Shown: positions 46,918 through 60,105, counted from the stretch's first letter. The stretch: DNA of 64,000 bases from Leuctra nigra (GCA_934045905.1 OW203765.1:21267409-21331408); one strand, 5' to 3'. Notes: a model not told the origin generated them from the letters alone. Program-made: numbers and translations.

Positions 46918-48350
46918 TAAATTGATATTTTACTTGATGTGAACTCTATTCTGATGTGATGTAATACTGTTGATCTTTAATCAGAGTTCTCACTTCTAAA
47001 GAGAGTATCTATGCAGTCTGAATGGGTTTGACATGCAAGTGTTCTTATAACATGAAACTAGATACTAATGAAGTAACGTACACTATTTCTACCTCCCATG
47101 TTGCAATGCTGAAAAGAAATACATTTTACTTGGTAGGACCATCGGATAATCCTTTCATGTTGGTAGAGTTACATTGCGATTTGCGAACTCAAAATATCAT
47201 ATGAAACGGATTAGAGGGCATTTGAAACTGTCTTGGATGCTACAGAGGAACAAGTTCATTGATGGGTTTCATTTAATCACAAATTCTCCAAAAATACATT
47301 TTGCTCTCAAAATGACTGCTGGTAATGTCTTATCAAATTTGTTTGAATCAATTTCATTTTTTTTTGTCCCTGGACTTATTCCATTATTCTATACTTATTC
47401 TATAAAACTGAGAGTCAGTAGCAGTAGATTCTTAAAAAAATACAAATAGAATATCTAGCTCATTTGATTTTTGCATTCGATTTTTAACAAGATAAAACTG
47501 CAAACATTATATTATACAAACAAACACGGATAAATCACACAATCTTTCCACTGCCAAACATGAGTATATTTTCCCTCACTTGGAGGGAAAGGAATGTAAT
47601 CATGCTATGATTGGTGAACGCTTCACCTCTTGAAGCAAACGAGTCAACACAAAACCTACCAGATGACAAACAGATCAGACACACAGTCTCATTGCGTCTC
47701 ACAATAATCAAGATAATTACAGTAAGATCTCAACTTATAATATATTTAAAGCAATTACTTAGTTCAAGTTATTCTTGTGTGAAACGGAATGGGTTTTCGA
47801 CAAACTCGACTTAATTCTGCGTTGCTTGGAACACTAAAAGTTAATGCAAAGCTTTTACACTTATAAGACTTCTCAAAGTTTCAGTCTTAGTACATTTCTA
47901 AGGTGACAAAATGATAGTTCTAATTGCCTCGAATCACAGAGGATCGGTTTATTACCTGCAATTCTGCTTTTGCTTTTAGATTTAATGTAGAAGTGTGTGT
48001 TTCCTTTGGGCTGAGTGATTAACTTTGGTGGCAATTGATTTATTATGGTTTCAAATGTGAAGAGGGAGGTGGGGAGGAGTTATTTTTCGATATAGCTTAT
48101 GTTAATACGTTTTGGGCTGTTACGGAATTATGCGTTTAACATGATAATGCAGAATAGAATATTGTAAAATAAGCAGAGAATTAAAATATGAATTATTTAA
48201 GAGCAAATTCGTTATTGATCGTCATGTTTGAGGGTGAGAGGTGACTGAACTTTGACAGTCATGTTGTTAGTGAGATTTTGCTGTTCGATGACGATTCCAC
48301 ATATTTTTATACAAATAGATCACAAAATTACTTGCTTTCTTGTTCTAAGT
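46918..48350. other. No supported gene
   Basis: Overlapping plus-strand frames at 47022-47204 and 47174-47449 do not resemble known proteins and have no clear splice sites. No repeat was identified. Confidence 0.35.
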
Positions 48351-48354
48351 AATC

Positions 48355-48600
48355 CCCATAAAAAACATTCCGTGTAAAAATACCTAGTCTCTTCAACAAG
48401 AAAAATGAAATCTAAAAATTCGCTGCACTGAAAAGTAGTGATATCAAAAAATGAGCCAAGTCAAAACTTTATTTGAAAATCAAAAAGTACTTGGCGCATC
48501 GTGTATATAAATAGTTTAGAAGTATATGCCAGATATAAAATATACATTAAATATACATCTATACATATAATATACCTAAAGCCTATTACCTAATCTTTGG
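48355..48600. repeat. Solo arm of the P-terminal palindrome
   Basis: Starts CCCCATAAAAAACATTCCGT and runs through GCACTGAAAAGTAGTGATAT, GAGCCAAGTCAAAACTTT and TACTTGGCGCATCGTG, most like the left arm of P copy 3. The inverse arm is missing. Confidence 0.65.
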
Positions 48601-49003
48601 AAATGAAACGAAGTCGTTTTCTTTTTAAGTTAAAAAAACACTTCATATGTGTAAGATAATTAAAATGTCACTCAGTCATGGTTAATAATTTTATTGAACA
48701 GTTTCCTGAGACATGCGTCATAATAATCCACACTATACTTATAACTTATACAAAATGGTGTTGCAATTAATTAATTGTTGTGACAACTTAGAAAGATGTC
48801 GCGTATAAAAACCTACAATTTGATTTCAAATGAAATTGCGTCACAAACATAATACGTTACCCTGACATCCTATTGAAAATGAATCAATTTCAATCTACTT
48901 CAAAGTCAATCATGTGGGTGTGATCGTCTTGACGCTAGTACGCATGTGCAAAGCTCACGCAACGGCGCCGACAGAAGACCGCTCGCGAGAGGCTTAAGTA
49001 CAT

Positions 49004-49042
49004 TCAGTCAGTAGCGCTCTGGCAGCGACACGGTGTGGACGT
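49004..49042 (+). promoter_or_regulatory. TATA-less core promoter: Inr plus DPE
   Basis: The Inr-like TCAGTA puts A(+1) at 49010, and GGACGT, which fits the DPE consensus RGWYVT, lies at exactly +28 to +33 (49037-49042). That spacing is strict in known arthropod Inr/DPE promoters. The region (48.95-49.15 kb) is GC- and CpG-rich compared with its surroundings, and no TATA is seen. A second overlapping TCAGTC lies 4 bases upstream. Confidence 0.5.
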
Positions 49043-49150
49043 GTTTCGAACTACTGTGCGACGCCGGCATAAAACATCGCGACGCTTTTGTGACGCGAAA
49101 GACGTGCTCATGACATGAATTGCATTTCGTTTGGGATTTTACGGGCGGAA
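49010..49150 (+). other. Predicted first exon downstream of the Inr/DPE promoter
   Basis: A GC-rich stretch from the predicted start site to a donor GTAAGC at 49151. It is probably mostly 5' UTR. An ATG at 49115-49117 would give MNCISFGILRAE up to the donor in phase 0. The rest of the gene would lie to the right, probably beyond a very long intron, and no further exon was recognised in the window. Confidence 0.35.
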
Positions 49151-49333
49151 GTAAGCAAAATGAATATTGAATTTTGATGGATTTTTCGTGACGATTTGTA
49201 CGATCTGAACTAGAGATTATTTTATTTTCAGCTACTAAAGAGAATGGGTATGTTGATTTTACGAAGAAAGTCGAAAATTTATTTACTTAAGGTGCTGCAA
49301 GCGCAAGCGATTTTGCTGCTTTTTGTAGACACT

Positions 49334-49634
49334 TTTTGCGATACGATTGGAGACGAAATGGGTAGACCAAATAATTTGAAATTTTAATCGTGATTAGATA
49401 AAAGACAAACTTAGGGTTATCCCTTGGTACATTTTTAATTTTTTGTCTCGTTAATTAGTAATAATTAGTGGATTTTTTGTGAAAAATTAGCTATTTTCTC
49501 GTCTCGCTGGGGGCCGTATAAAATTAAATTTCAAAAATGTGCCAAGGGATAACCCTAAGTTTGTCTTTCATCTAATCATGATTAAAATTTGAGATCAATT
49601 GGTTTACGGGTTTGGTCTCCAATCGTATCGCAAA
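49334..49634. mobile_element. Foldback element with ~95-bp arms
   Basis: Left arm (TTTTGCGATACGATTGGAGA to ACTTAGGGTTATCCCTTGG) is inverted on the right (CCAAGGGATAACCCTAAGTT to TCCAATCGTATCGCAAA). The ~105-bp loop contains GTCTCG twice. It lies just inside the predicted first intron of the 49-kb gene. Confidence 0.75.
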
Positions 49635-50492
49635 TTTCATAGTTTTGCGCGGTTTTGTTGAATAACCGGCGCCTAATTAACGATGCAATAAGCAAAAATT
49701 AAAAAGGGCTGCTAACATACAATCGGACTGATCATGTGAACATCCTGTAAAAGTTACACTCACTTATGAAACAATTTTTCTCTCTCAATTTTCTAAAACG
49801 GCCGAGCGCTAGTATCACCTTAAATTTTACGTCGAACTCAAAATGTGTTCGATATTTTGCAGAGACGTGACACTATTTATATATTTTATATATTTAGATA
49901 TATATTTATAAATACGTGGTGTATTTATTGGAAGATTCGATCTAAGCATTTTCTGTGACATTTTATTGATGACGCAGAATCGTCTATTCAAATTTTATAA
50001 ACTAAATAAATTGAAGATTAAATACCTTTACCACAAAAAAACTTTGTGTTTATGAAAATTGGTTCTAGAACTTATCACTTCTGCCACAAAAATGTTAGGA
50101 AAAGAAACGGTTGAATTTCTTTTACCGAACTGACAATGAGCAAATGAGCTATAGTCTAGAGATGAATCAAATACAAAGCATCACTTTAATACGAATAACA
50201 TGAGCACAAATTGTTGAAATGAGGAATGATATTTTCAAATACCAATTAGCTAGATGGAAGCTCGGAACCGGCTTTTATTTTCAAAATGTTAAGCGGATTA
50301 CACAAAGATAATTATTGTTACTCGAGTCAATGATACAACCAATTTATCAGAAACTTTTACCAAGTCGATTAATGAAAGTAAATTTGTTTTATTTGAAACA
50401 ACAATATTACGGTACTGATTCGTAGATAGTCTAGGTAGAAATACATTGTCAAATAAATTAAAGAGATTCAAGGGATTACTTTATCGACATTC

Positions 50493-50936
50493 GTGTAACG
50501 CGTTGATGAGCGAACACCGGTATTTGCAATACCTCGAACCAATTTCCCTGAAACACAGAAATCACATAAGTCACCTGAAACTTAAACAAAATCCAATCAA
50601 TCAATAATAAAATAATCATTTGCATTGCACTTATCATCCATCTTTACACTCTGGAGAAACAAATCCAAATAATTTTGAAAAAAGCTTAAAATCTCAATAA
50701 CTATTTAAGCTATTGACCGATTTCATAAAATAAGATAAAGTGTTGGTCCCAATGACCACGTAAAATGTTTACTTCGGCAGTCAATCGGTTAATTCTCACA
50801 TACCTACCAATCAGAGGATTTTGTTTACTAAAGTGTCGTTGTTTGTACAAAATGTTATTTCGATAGGTTTATCTGTGTGATCTGGGAAGTGCAGACAACA
50901 GACGTAAACAGGAAAGTGTCATTACGCTAGCTCAAT
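50493..50936 (-). mobile_element. HLE copy I, degenerate
   Basis: GTAACGCGTTGATGAGCGAA with ACCGGTATTTGCAATACCTC at the left, and AAAAT-TTCG-blocks with ACAGACGTAAACAGG and a decayed GCTAGCTCAA at the right. The terminal CCTAG and the GC-rich start are lost. Confidence 0.5.
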
Positions 50937-52485
50937 TATGTACAAATATTTGAAAATACTTAAAAGTTCAACAAGTCCATAATTTCCGACCGTTTGCATC
51001 AAAATGTTAGTTTTAAGTAAATGAGGCCTGAATGACGTTGAGACATTACTTCTTGTTCATAGTAACGGATATTTCACTATTCTCAAAATACTGTAGTTGA
51101 TTCGAGAAGGGATTTTTTTTATTCGAGAATATTTATGCAAAATTTTAGCTGGATCAGAAGACCTGTATCACACGAGCAGAAAATACTTTTATACAAAAGA
51201 AGAGTAGCAGACGAGGACCAATAAGATGTTCACGATGGAAAAATCATTGTTATCATCGAACTTATATAATTTTAAATATTACTATCTGGCTGACTATTAT
51301 AGTTAGGTAGGTACTTCAAAAATGTACGTCTAAAGTAGAATTCCAGATGTCTTGAGTCCGTCTTTTACCTCAACTACGTCCATGCGAGAATTGAGAAATT
51401 GAATCTACATAAAAAGGCCTATATATAATTTGTATTTACGCATTTCTAAATCATTTAAGTTGTCAAAAATTCACATACATACAAATATGTTCAGCCAATC
51501 GGGGTCACATGATTTAAAAGTAGATTCTAACATCTTTAAAGTTAAACAAACGTAGTTTAAGCAATGGGGCCTTTTTGTGTGCATTCTTTTCTATTTTTCT
51601 CGTACAGTACAGATTGTAGGTATAAAAGCCCGAATAGCTATTTTGGAAAATTAAACTGCATTATTTCTTAAAATCCGGAGATATTGAAAAATTTATAAAT
51701 TCAAATTTAAAGATTCGATTGAAGAATTATTGTGAATTTGTTCTAGACTGCGAGATCTTTCGATCTCGGATCACATCAATAGGTCAGAACTGATAGTTTT
51801 TACGTCACTCCGACCCATCAATCATACGGATAATAGAAACTATCACTGATTATTTATGTAAATAGAATCATTTGGCGCTTGTGGCCGGCAAAGCACTGTC
51901 AGACACAACAAACAATAGCCTAGAAGTTCACACGAATTATTCACTTCGAATAGAATGGATGAAATATCGAAATAGTTCACTAGATGAATACTTTAGTTGC
52001 ACTTGAAATCGGAACAATTTACCTTGAAAATAATGTTCTAGGTTTAATTTAGTTATCCTTCGGATTTTGAGATTTACGTTTGATAAGATAAGATAAGATT
52101 GACTTTGACATTAAAGAGAAAGTGACATTTTGAAGTAAATTTTATTTAATTGAGGAGTGACATAATTGTGAAATTACGTCTTGTTTACTGAATATTCCTT
52201 CTGTGGACTTTTAATAGAGCAAATTTAAAATTAAAAACTTATCAATGGAAACTCGGAATTTCTTTCGAATTGCAGGTCGAATTGTAACGGAATAATGTAT
52301 TTACAAAAATACCAGTACTATCCAGTTACTGCATATTGATTTCGCGCAAGATCGGTCATTTGTTTCACCGGAAAATTGATTCATAGTTTATACTTCGCTT
52401 TACTGACGGATAATCTGGATACATCCGTGGTTCAGGGCGTTCGTGCATTTCAAACAATACGTTCACAGAGCGTTTATAGCTAAAT
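50937..52485. other. No supported gene
   Basis: AT-rich sequence. GATAAGATAAGATAAGAT near 52080 is a short simple repeat. No exon or element was recognised. Confidence 0.4.
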
Positions 52486-52494
52486 AAGCTATTA

Positions 52495-52824
52495 CAGGGG
52501 TCAGCAACCTTTTTTGGTGAAGAAGCTAATTTCCCAAATATTAATAAATTAGATAATAATCGGGAGCCACAGTAGAGCAATCAAATGTAATACACCGAAA
52601 ATTAGAAATTGAACTAGTTTATTTTGATATTTTGATATTTTAGAATTTCAATAATTTAAAAGTGATTCTTGGACTCTAAAATTAACTTACTTCAAATAAC
52701 CTTCCAATTGTTGCCCTGCAGGGCGTTTTTTCTCGATTTTTCAAATTTTTCGATTTCAGATCTTAAATTAAATTATAAAGAGCCTTTCAAAAACCACTAA
52801 GAAGCCGCAGGTTGCCGACCCCTG
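52495..52824. mobile_element. hAT-type MITE (330 bp)
   Basis: Termini CAGGGGTCAGCAACC and GGTTGCCGACCCCTG match the usual hAT MITE ends (CAGGGGTSGGCAA). Flanking 8-mers AGCTATTA (52487-52494) and ACCCATTA (52825-52832) agree at 6 of 8 positions, consistent with an aged 8-bp target duplication. It has no transposase. Confidence 0.8.
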
Positions 52825-52832
52825 ACCCATTA

Positions 52833-54020
52833 CAAGTTTAATATTAGTAACAGATATAACATGTTCAAGATGTTGACAAACTAACACAATGTTGAGATTC
52901 ATGCTCAAGCTCAACAATCAATATCTCTTGACATGTTACTGAATAATGCAACGGCTGTATCGAAAACTGCTTCTAAAATATTCTCAGTCGAACTTTCGTG
53001 ATTGAGAATTGGATTATCTAAACGAACGAAGTTAGAGACTCTTCTGAATTGACACACTGATTTTATAGGTCGAGCAGAATTCAAAATATACACAGCGTAT
53101 CTCAAAGTTGACGGCAAATAAATACGTTCGAATCTGTAAAATATGCAGAATTGAAAAAAAGTGATTTTTATGAAATGTAGAGGGATATCAGAGGGTCATT
53201 CAATCTTTATGTATGGATACCACTTCATATAATATTGGAAGTCCTGATTTAAAATAATCTGCATGCACTTTGATTATCCAGATCTCTTTGTGTTATTGCC
53301 TTATGTTTTATAATTAATCACAAAAGTGTCCGGCACATATTATCCGGACTTCTATGGAGGTACTACTTTGGTACTACTATAGCCACGATTCGGGCGGATA
53401 TTTTTCACGCCGCGAATTTTTCACACCGTAAACTTGGCCAATTCAAAAATGATCGGCGAACGAATTTGAATACTTCTGGTCATCTGATGACTTCTGATGG
53501 TGCGATCTACTATTTAGCCACTCAGATGTATTGAGCGATCATTTTTAGTTGTCCCAAGTGAACGTTTTCCATAAAACCCAGTATGCCAAATTAACCCAAA
53601 CTAATTTTACTGGCCGGCGAAAAACGTCAGTATCGAAATAGTTGATAACACTCGCTCGTTCAGTTTACCTTCCTGTGGCATCTGTACGGTTTGAGGAGAT
53701 TGGAACTCTGCCAAAAGATAGAAAATGGATATATTTTTACCGCAAGTTCATCAACTCCTCTCACAATTCAAACGTCAATACGAAAATACATTTTGACGTT
53801 TTGATTATTTTCATATATACATTTTATTGAGTGTTTACTTCCAACAATTTTATATCTCGAAGTTCACAAATGATTGACAACTATATTGGAAATACAAATT
53901 TCTATACTTCCTGTTGCTACTCTGATAAATATTTCCATCATTTTATTGAATGTCATAAAATATAGAAATAAAATAAATGTATTACTTTGCACCTCGCGAA
54001 AATATCATTTTGAATAGAAA
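52833..54020. other. No supported gene
   Basis: Two small frames (52911-53117 -, 53642-53830 +) lack splice and composition support. No repeat was recognised. Confidence 0.35.
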
Positions 54021-55331
54021 TCTAGTGGAGCGGTCGCTCCACCCAGCCAAGTCGTACTGTACACTCACACTCACTCAACATACCGCAAATGCCCAATAAA
54101 CTGAGGAGCAGACCAAACACTTTTACTGTAAGCAATAACATGGCATTTTCGGCCTACTGAATCTCAAAATTGGGAAATCTCACATTGTTGCGAAATAACT
54201 TAATTTCGAGCTATGGCCCACCTTACAACATATACCAAATTTGGGAACAATAGGTTATTCCATTTGCGAGCTAGAGGGCCATGAAAACAGTGAAATTACA
54301 CCCCTTTTAAAACCTATCTGATGATTTTAATGGTGTCAAGAAACACTGCTATCACCGCCACAGCCTAAACGGTTGAGCCGATCAATCTGAAATTTTTACC
54401 ACATGTGCACTTTTGGCGTCTGAGGTGCCTTTTTATAAAACCAACCGGAAGCCGCCATTCTGAAACCAGAGGTGACGTCATATCTCGAAAACGGCTAGAC
54501 CGATCGGAGTTAAACTATCGCCAAATGATTTAGACGGTCATCTTTATAAAATATCAAACGTTAAAGAAGAAATGTACTATTACCTAAACCGGAAATGACA
54601 TCATAAAAATGAAGAATCAGACTTAAATCACCTCTTACTACAAAAACCACATATTCAGAAGGCTTAAAATGATACATAACATTTATAGAATTAAATTTTA
54701 TGTAGCAGTTTTTTCAGCCGCCATTTTGAAAACCGGAAGTGATGCCATTTCTTGAAAACGGCTGAACCGATTGGAACAAAGCTTTCGGGTTTCTTCATGT
54801 AATATCATTTATAGCATTATTTAGTATCAAACGAACTTTTCTTAGTTAACAAATCGGAAATGGCTTATTTTTTTAAAAGCATTAGTCATTGTTGCTCCGA
54901 TAAGATGTGTTACAAGTTGTGTAAATAAACTAAAAAAAATAGTGATATCCCCATAAAATACACTCCTTGTAAAAATACCAGCCAAGTCTCTATAACTATA
55001 AAAAAATCGAAGAAATCTAAAAATTCAACACTGAAAAGAAGTGATATCAAAAAATGGGTCAAGTCAAAACTTAATTTTAAAAACCAAAATATACTTGGCG
55101 CAGCGTTTTTAAGGGCAAAGATATAAAGACGTACATTTGGTTTTTGGCATATACTTCAATACTATTTATAAACACGATGCGCCAAGTATATTTTGGATTT
55201 TAAAATTAAGTTTTGACTTGGCCCATTTTTTTATATCACTGCTTTTCAGTGTTGAATTTTTAGATTTCTTTGATTATTTTATAGTTATAGAGACTTGGCT
55301 GGTATTTTTACACGGAGTGTTTTTTATGGGG
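54021..55331 (+). mobile_element. P-family element, copy 2
   Basis: Same layout as copy 1 at 26066-27364: TCTAGTGGAGCGGTCGCTCC hairpin, CAGCCAAGTCGTACTGTACA, two ACCGGAA-containing modules, and a terminal palindrome (about 54949-55331) from CCCCATAAAATACACTCCTT to GGAGTGTTTTTTATGGGG. Flanks are A before and T after. Confidence 0.8.
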
Positions 55332-55422
55332 TAAATACCTACTTTAAACTTTATTTTGAGAGTATTTTAATTTTTAATCGATGAGAATTGATTCTTACAA
55401 AAAAAACAATCAGCATGATATA

Positions 55423-55692
55423 CGGAACAGTTTGGGTGGGTGGTAACGCTCTGAACTTGTATTCCGGAGGCCCGGGTTCGATTCCCGCAGCCGTCCTTCC
55501 TGACTGGGTTGTTTTCGTGGTATTCCCTCAGTCGATAGGCAAATGCTGGGAAGGTAGAACACGACCGCCTCCTTCCCAACTTTCATCCTTAACTACTCTT
55601 CACCATCATCTCCCAATCATCCTCATAATCATTCATCCGTTGCCATTAGCCTCGCTGCAGAACAGTGCGACGTTAAGCCCCAGACAAAAAAA
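55423..55692 (+). mobile_element. Full-length tRNA-derived SINE with 10-bp target duplication
   Basis: GCATGATATA occurs on both sides (55413-55422 and 55693-55702). The head has a pol III box A-like TGGTAACGCTCTG and a perfect box B GGTTCGATTCC inside GGGTTCGATTCCCG, as in a tRNA T arm. The body contains CTGACTGGGTTGTTTTCGTG and ATCTCCCAATCATCC, and it ends GACGTTAAGCCCCAGAC plus a short A run. Three older fragments lie at 5938-6066, 22262-22430 and 37575-37795. It would be mobilised by a LINE in trans; no partner LINE is visible here. Confidence 0.9.
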
Positions 55693-55702
55693 GCATGATA
55701 TA

Positions 55703-57060
55703 AACACAGCTGTGATATAGAATTCAACATAAACCCTTACAATCAAAATATCAAAAGAAGCGTAGGAAGAAAGAACTCATAATTAAATGAACGTTTTCTC
55801 TCATTTCTCTCAAATACTTTCAACTCCTTTGTTCCATCCCCGAAGTTCGAAATAATCCCCTCAGTCTTCACTAATGATCGCTAGATTCATAAACGTGGTT
55901 GAGCATTGTCTTTCTTTCCTCAGTTCTCCGGAGTTGTTATTTCTCTCATTAGAACTCGAAGTTCTAGCTCGACAATTAACACCCAAGTCCACGAAACAGA
56001 TTAAATACTCCTCCCTCTGCATTTGAATCATTCTACTATGAAACAATAACATCTATTATTGTAAATTGTGGGATTAATTTGCTTAGTACAAAGGATTCTT
56101 AAAATAATACATAAAGTGATATGGAAATAGTTACATATTGTAAGAAGAAGAATATCCAAGAATGATAGAAATGTGAATAAATAATGAAAATATATACAAG
56201 AATTTTACATAACTTATATAACTTTGCATAAATGGAATGTTAATTTAAATTTTTTTTTATAATTTTAATTGATGCTTATGTAAACAGCTGTGCAGGTTGC
56301 ATGTTAATAGTACCGGCACAGGTAGATTTTCAATCGGTTACTGACTGCTATGTTAAAAATCTCTGCTAAATAAACATGGATTAGCTTATTTCTTTCACAA
56401 AATATTTATTCAGAGAAAAGGTACATATTGTATCGAAAAAATAGCGTAATATAATAAGACACAATTTATCATAACATAATATTATCATCGTTATCTTCGC
56501 GATCATTTCGCTATCTTCTACATTTTACGTAATTAATTCACTAGCCTATTATTCATGAAAACATTCTTACTTCCGTAAATTGAAAAACAATTGAGATCAA
56601 AAAGTAAATAGGATGTAGGATATTTGAATTCCAAAAACATGAATCAATTCATCATTTGGAATGTAACAATTTTATTATTTCTGGATGGAGGGCTGTTAAA
56701 AACTCCTGAACATTTTTAATTACTTAAGCTTCAACGTGAGGTGCCGTTGATTACAATATTTAGCAGAGAATCTACCGAATAACTTTCCTTTATACTTGTT
56801 AATGCTGCAGACTTAGTTTACAAAAGCTACACAGCTACACAGCAGTTTGAGTATAACTCTTTTTTGCGTTCGTCGATTTTCCGAAATTTCGCCACGAGGA
56901 TCGAAGGATTGATTTTACTAGATCTCCTGTAGCTTGTCAACTATGACGTATCCACAATCATAAAACGGAGGTTATTCCTTAGATTCTCTGTTAAAAATGT
57001 GATCAATCGCATAGCCCTGAACAAATTCAGTGCAATTGAAAAGTTCTGCAACCTTTAGTT
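55703..57060. other. No supported gene
   Basis: AT-rich sequence with only chance frames (55861-56052 -). No repeat shared with the rest of the window was noticed. Confidence 0.4.
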
Positions 57061-57064
57061 CAAA

Positions 57065-57544
57065 TTAGAGCGAAGCGAGCGTCACCACGACGCTTTATGA
57101 CACTTTCTCTGTGTGTTTGTTTTCTTGTTTGTTTATTTGTTGCAGTGCCAAGGTCAAACCGTTCAACCAATCAATATGAAATTTTGCACACTGTAATCTA
57201 AGCGGTCTCTGGGATCGTTTTTGATCAGGATCCTGTGATTTTTCACATTTAAACCGGAACCGTTTGACCTAACCACTTAAAACTTTACATGATCATTGAG
57301 ACCAACATTTTAGGTATGTTTGCCAATTTTTAGAAAAATCTGTAGTTATTTACAAAAGTTATTGTCATTTATTGCTTTAATTTTGAAATATTTGCAATTC
57401 TGCCAAGAATTTTCAGTCATTTTATCACTGCTCTCTTGACGCTTCAGTTCCAAGGTCTGTAGAACAGAAACTTGCAAACGCATATCAAATCGCATGCAAT
57501 ACGAAGGCTCGCTAATCAACTCATTACACTTAGCGTTTTCCTAG
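57065..57544 (+). mobile_element. HLE copy J, short and diverged
   Basis: Starts TTAGAGCGAAGCGAGCGTCA with CACCACGACG and TTTCTCTGTGTG. It has the AATATGAAATTTTGCACAC block and ends CACTTAGCGTTTTCCTAG before T. The K-type TCACCAC start marks a subfamily with K. Confidence 0.65.
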
Positions 57545-58367
57545 TTCTCCCTGGAACTGTCTGAGAGCGGTGCAGCCAATGTAATAGTCTCTCGAGTATT
57601 GAACGAAGCGCTATGCATCTCAATCAAGTATAATTGCAACTCATTTCATGAAATTATAGTCTGCAGTCTGCTAGGGTTTTAGATCAAGGTTTCTTTATCC
57701 AATCATCATTGACATGTCATGCATATTTTTAAATCCACAACTCGACTAGCATCAATTTCTTCAAACACTTAATCACTGTAGCAATTTGCACAGGATTAAT
57801 GGCATGTGCTGCCACATTATCCATTCCTGTCAGGCTTTTTGTTATATTAATCCATATTATATTGACGTCGACGTCATATTTGCATTTCTTTTACATTAAT
57901 CTCGTGCTAAAGCACTTGTTTAAGTAAACAACAATTACTGTGATTATTTATGTTTCAATAATTGATTACTAATTTAATAAAAAGTACTTTAATATGACAG
58001 ATGGCTTATTACTTATACAAAACTGTCAGATAACTCTCATATTTAAAACAAAACAGGAGTGAATATAAAATCTGACTGTGAACATGTAGAGTATTTCACT
58101 CATCTATGTAACCAAAATGCATAGTTTTTATCAAATCGTAGAGTTTTGATTTCGTATAGCTTCAGATAAAAAATATTGAAATTGCGTTAAACAAAAAATT
58201 GATAATAAACTAATATCAAATAATTTCTGAACCACAAGGATCCGATTTACCCAAGGTACGTACAGGGGCATTATACTTGAAGGTTTTGCGTTAGGGGCCA
58301 TTTTACCATTAGCTTAATCTTCAGTTTAGTAAAGCTCCACTTCGGGAAATGTGGTGTATTACCATAA

Positions 58368-59293
58368 TTGAGCGAGCGTAGCGAGCGTAGCGAGCGTCAC
58401 CACGGTACTCTTACGGCACTTTCTCTGTGTGTTTTTTTTTTTTTTTTTTTTTTGTGTTCACTGCCCAGGTCAAACCGCACAATCAATCGATCTGAAATTT
58501 TGCACACGTACTAACGTAATCTATGCGGTCTCTGGGATCGTTTTTGAAAGGGATCCTGTGATTGGTTAAAATTTAAAAAAAATTATCTTTCGATTGGTTG
58601 GCCCGTTCAATTTGAAATTTTGATAAGTCATTACGACCAACATTTTGCCCAATCAAACAAAATTTCATCCAAATCCTCCCATTGGTTAAAATTAAAAAAA
58701 ATATGTAATGTGTTTTTTGAAATTTAAACTAGAACCGTATGACCGATCAACTTAAACTTTGCATGGTCATTGGGACCAACATTTTCTGTATTTTTGACTA
58801 CTTTCAGACTATTCTGTGTTTAAATCCAAAAGTAATTGACATTTTACGGACATTTTGCGTGTTGGCTGTCAAATTTCTCGAAAATGTTGATCACGGCTAC
58901 TTTGACTCTTCAGTTCTAATCCAAGGTAGTTGAGCAAAATCTTTTAAACGCATGAAACTAATAATGACCGTTCAACAGATCGATCTGATATTGAGTACAC
59001 ACACTAATATCGTATGAGTGGTCCCAGGTATATTTTTTGAAAGAGATTCTGTGATTTTTGAATATTTACTGGGAACGTAGTTCAATTATAAAGGTTCAAT
59101 CGATCAACTTAAAACTTTACATGGTTATTGGGACTAATATTTGAGTGATATTTGGAGATTTTTATACAAGTCTGTGAAAAATTCAAGAAATATTGGCTTT
59201 TAATGATATTTTTGATAGACGCAGAATTTCGGTTCGAGGGGTTGCGCGTATCCGTGCTCGCTCATCAACGCGTTTCACAGAGCGTTTTCCTAG
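58368..59293 (+). mobile_element. HLE copy K
   Basis: Starts TTGAGCGAGCGTAGCGAGCG with an extra TAGCGAGCG unit, then TCACCACGGTAC, a T tract and the TGAAATTTTGCACACG block. At least four modules follow, and it ends GAGCGTTTTCCTAG before T. It serves as the uninterrupted reference for the insert in copy D. Confidence 0.8.
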
Positions 59294-60105
59294 TGTACTG
59301 GGGCATAGCTAAAAAAACTGTAGTCAATGAAACCTGAGGTTAGTGTAAACTGAGGAACTAAGCCCCATACACAGTGTTAAGTGGAGTTTAAACTAACTGT
59401 AGATTAAACTAATGGAGAGACCAGCCCATCAGTCAGCTCATAAGCTCAAACTTGGTATTGAGTTTTCATTTTTTTTAAATCGTGTAATCTAAAAAGTGTA
59501 ATTAATTGACATTGCCTCCAAAATATTGGAATCCGAGTTGTTTTAATGGACTTTCAGATTGTTTCAGAACTTCAGGGAATGCAATCAGTAATTGATTTTC
59601 ACTTTAATAAATTAAGCGAGAACTGAGTTGTTTTGAACGACTTGGCGCATATAGAAGTGGATTAAACAGAACAGCCTCCATTAGCGGAGAAATTGAAAAG
59701 TAGTTAAATTTAAAATCAATTGTGATTGCATTTAACATAGCGGACTCCATTTTCATTTTCGCATAAATAAAACTGAAATACGAAATGAATAAAGGTGAAT
59801 AAAGGAATATTATTCTTGCTTTTGAGAATTAAAAGTAGTTTATTTATACTTAAATCAGATGCACGTCCCTGCCCTACATTTTCCAATTTTGCATAAATTT
59901 AAAACTAAAAATAGATTCTAATAAAACAGTAGTCTCATCTAGGAACAACTGTTGTTTTAATCGATGCTGCGTCACTGAGTACCATAGAGTCACAGAAGCA
60001 AGCTCTGTCAAAGATAATGCAATGTAAACATAAAGATAAACATAAACATAATGTCGCGCTCTAGTAAGTCAAGTACTGCGTGTTGCGTCGTTGCAGGCGT
60101 AGAAG
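59294..60105. other. No supported gene
   Basis: Nothing recognisable apart from a reiterated CATAAAGATAAACATAAACA stretch near 60030. Confidence 0.4.

Noticed and set aside
53480..53510. CTGATGA motif as another hammerhead core
   Set aside because: No GAAA at a suitable distance and no flanking stem I pairing. The same holds for CTGATGA near 18560 and 2440.
55423..55498. A real tRNA gene
   Set aside because: Box B is perfect, but no full cloverleaf or acceptor stem can be closed. The sequence continues into a SINE body with target duplication.
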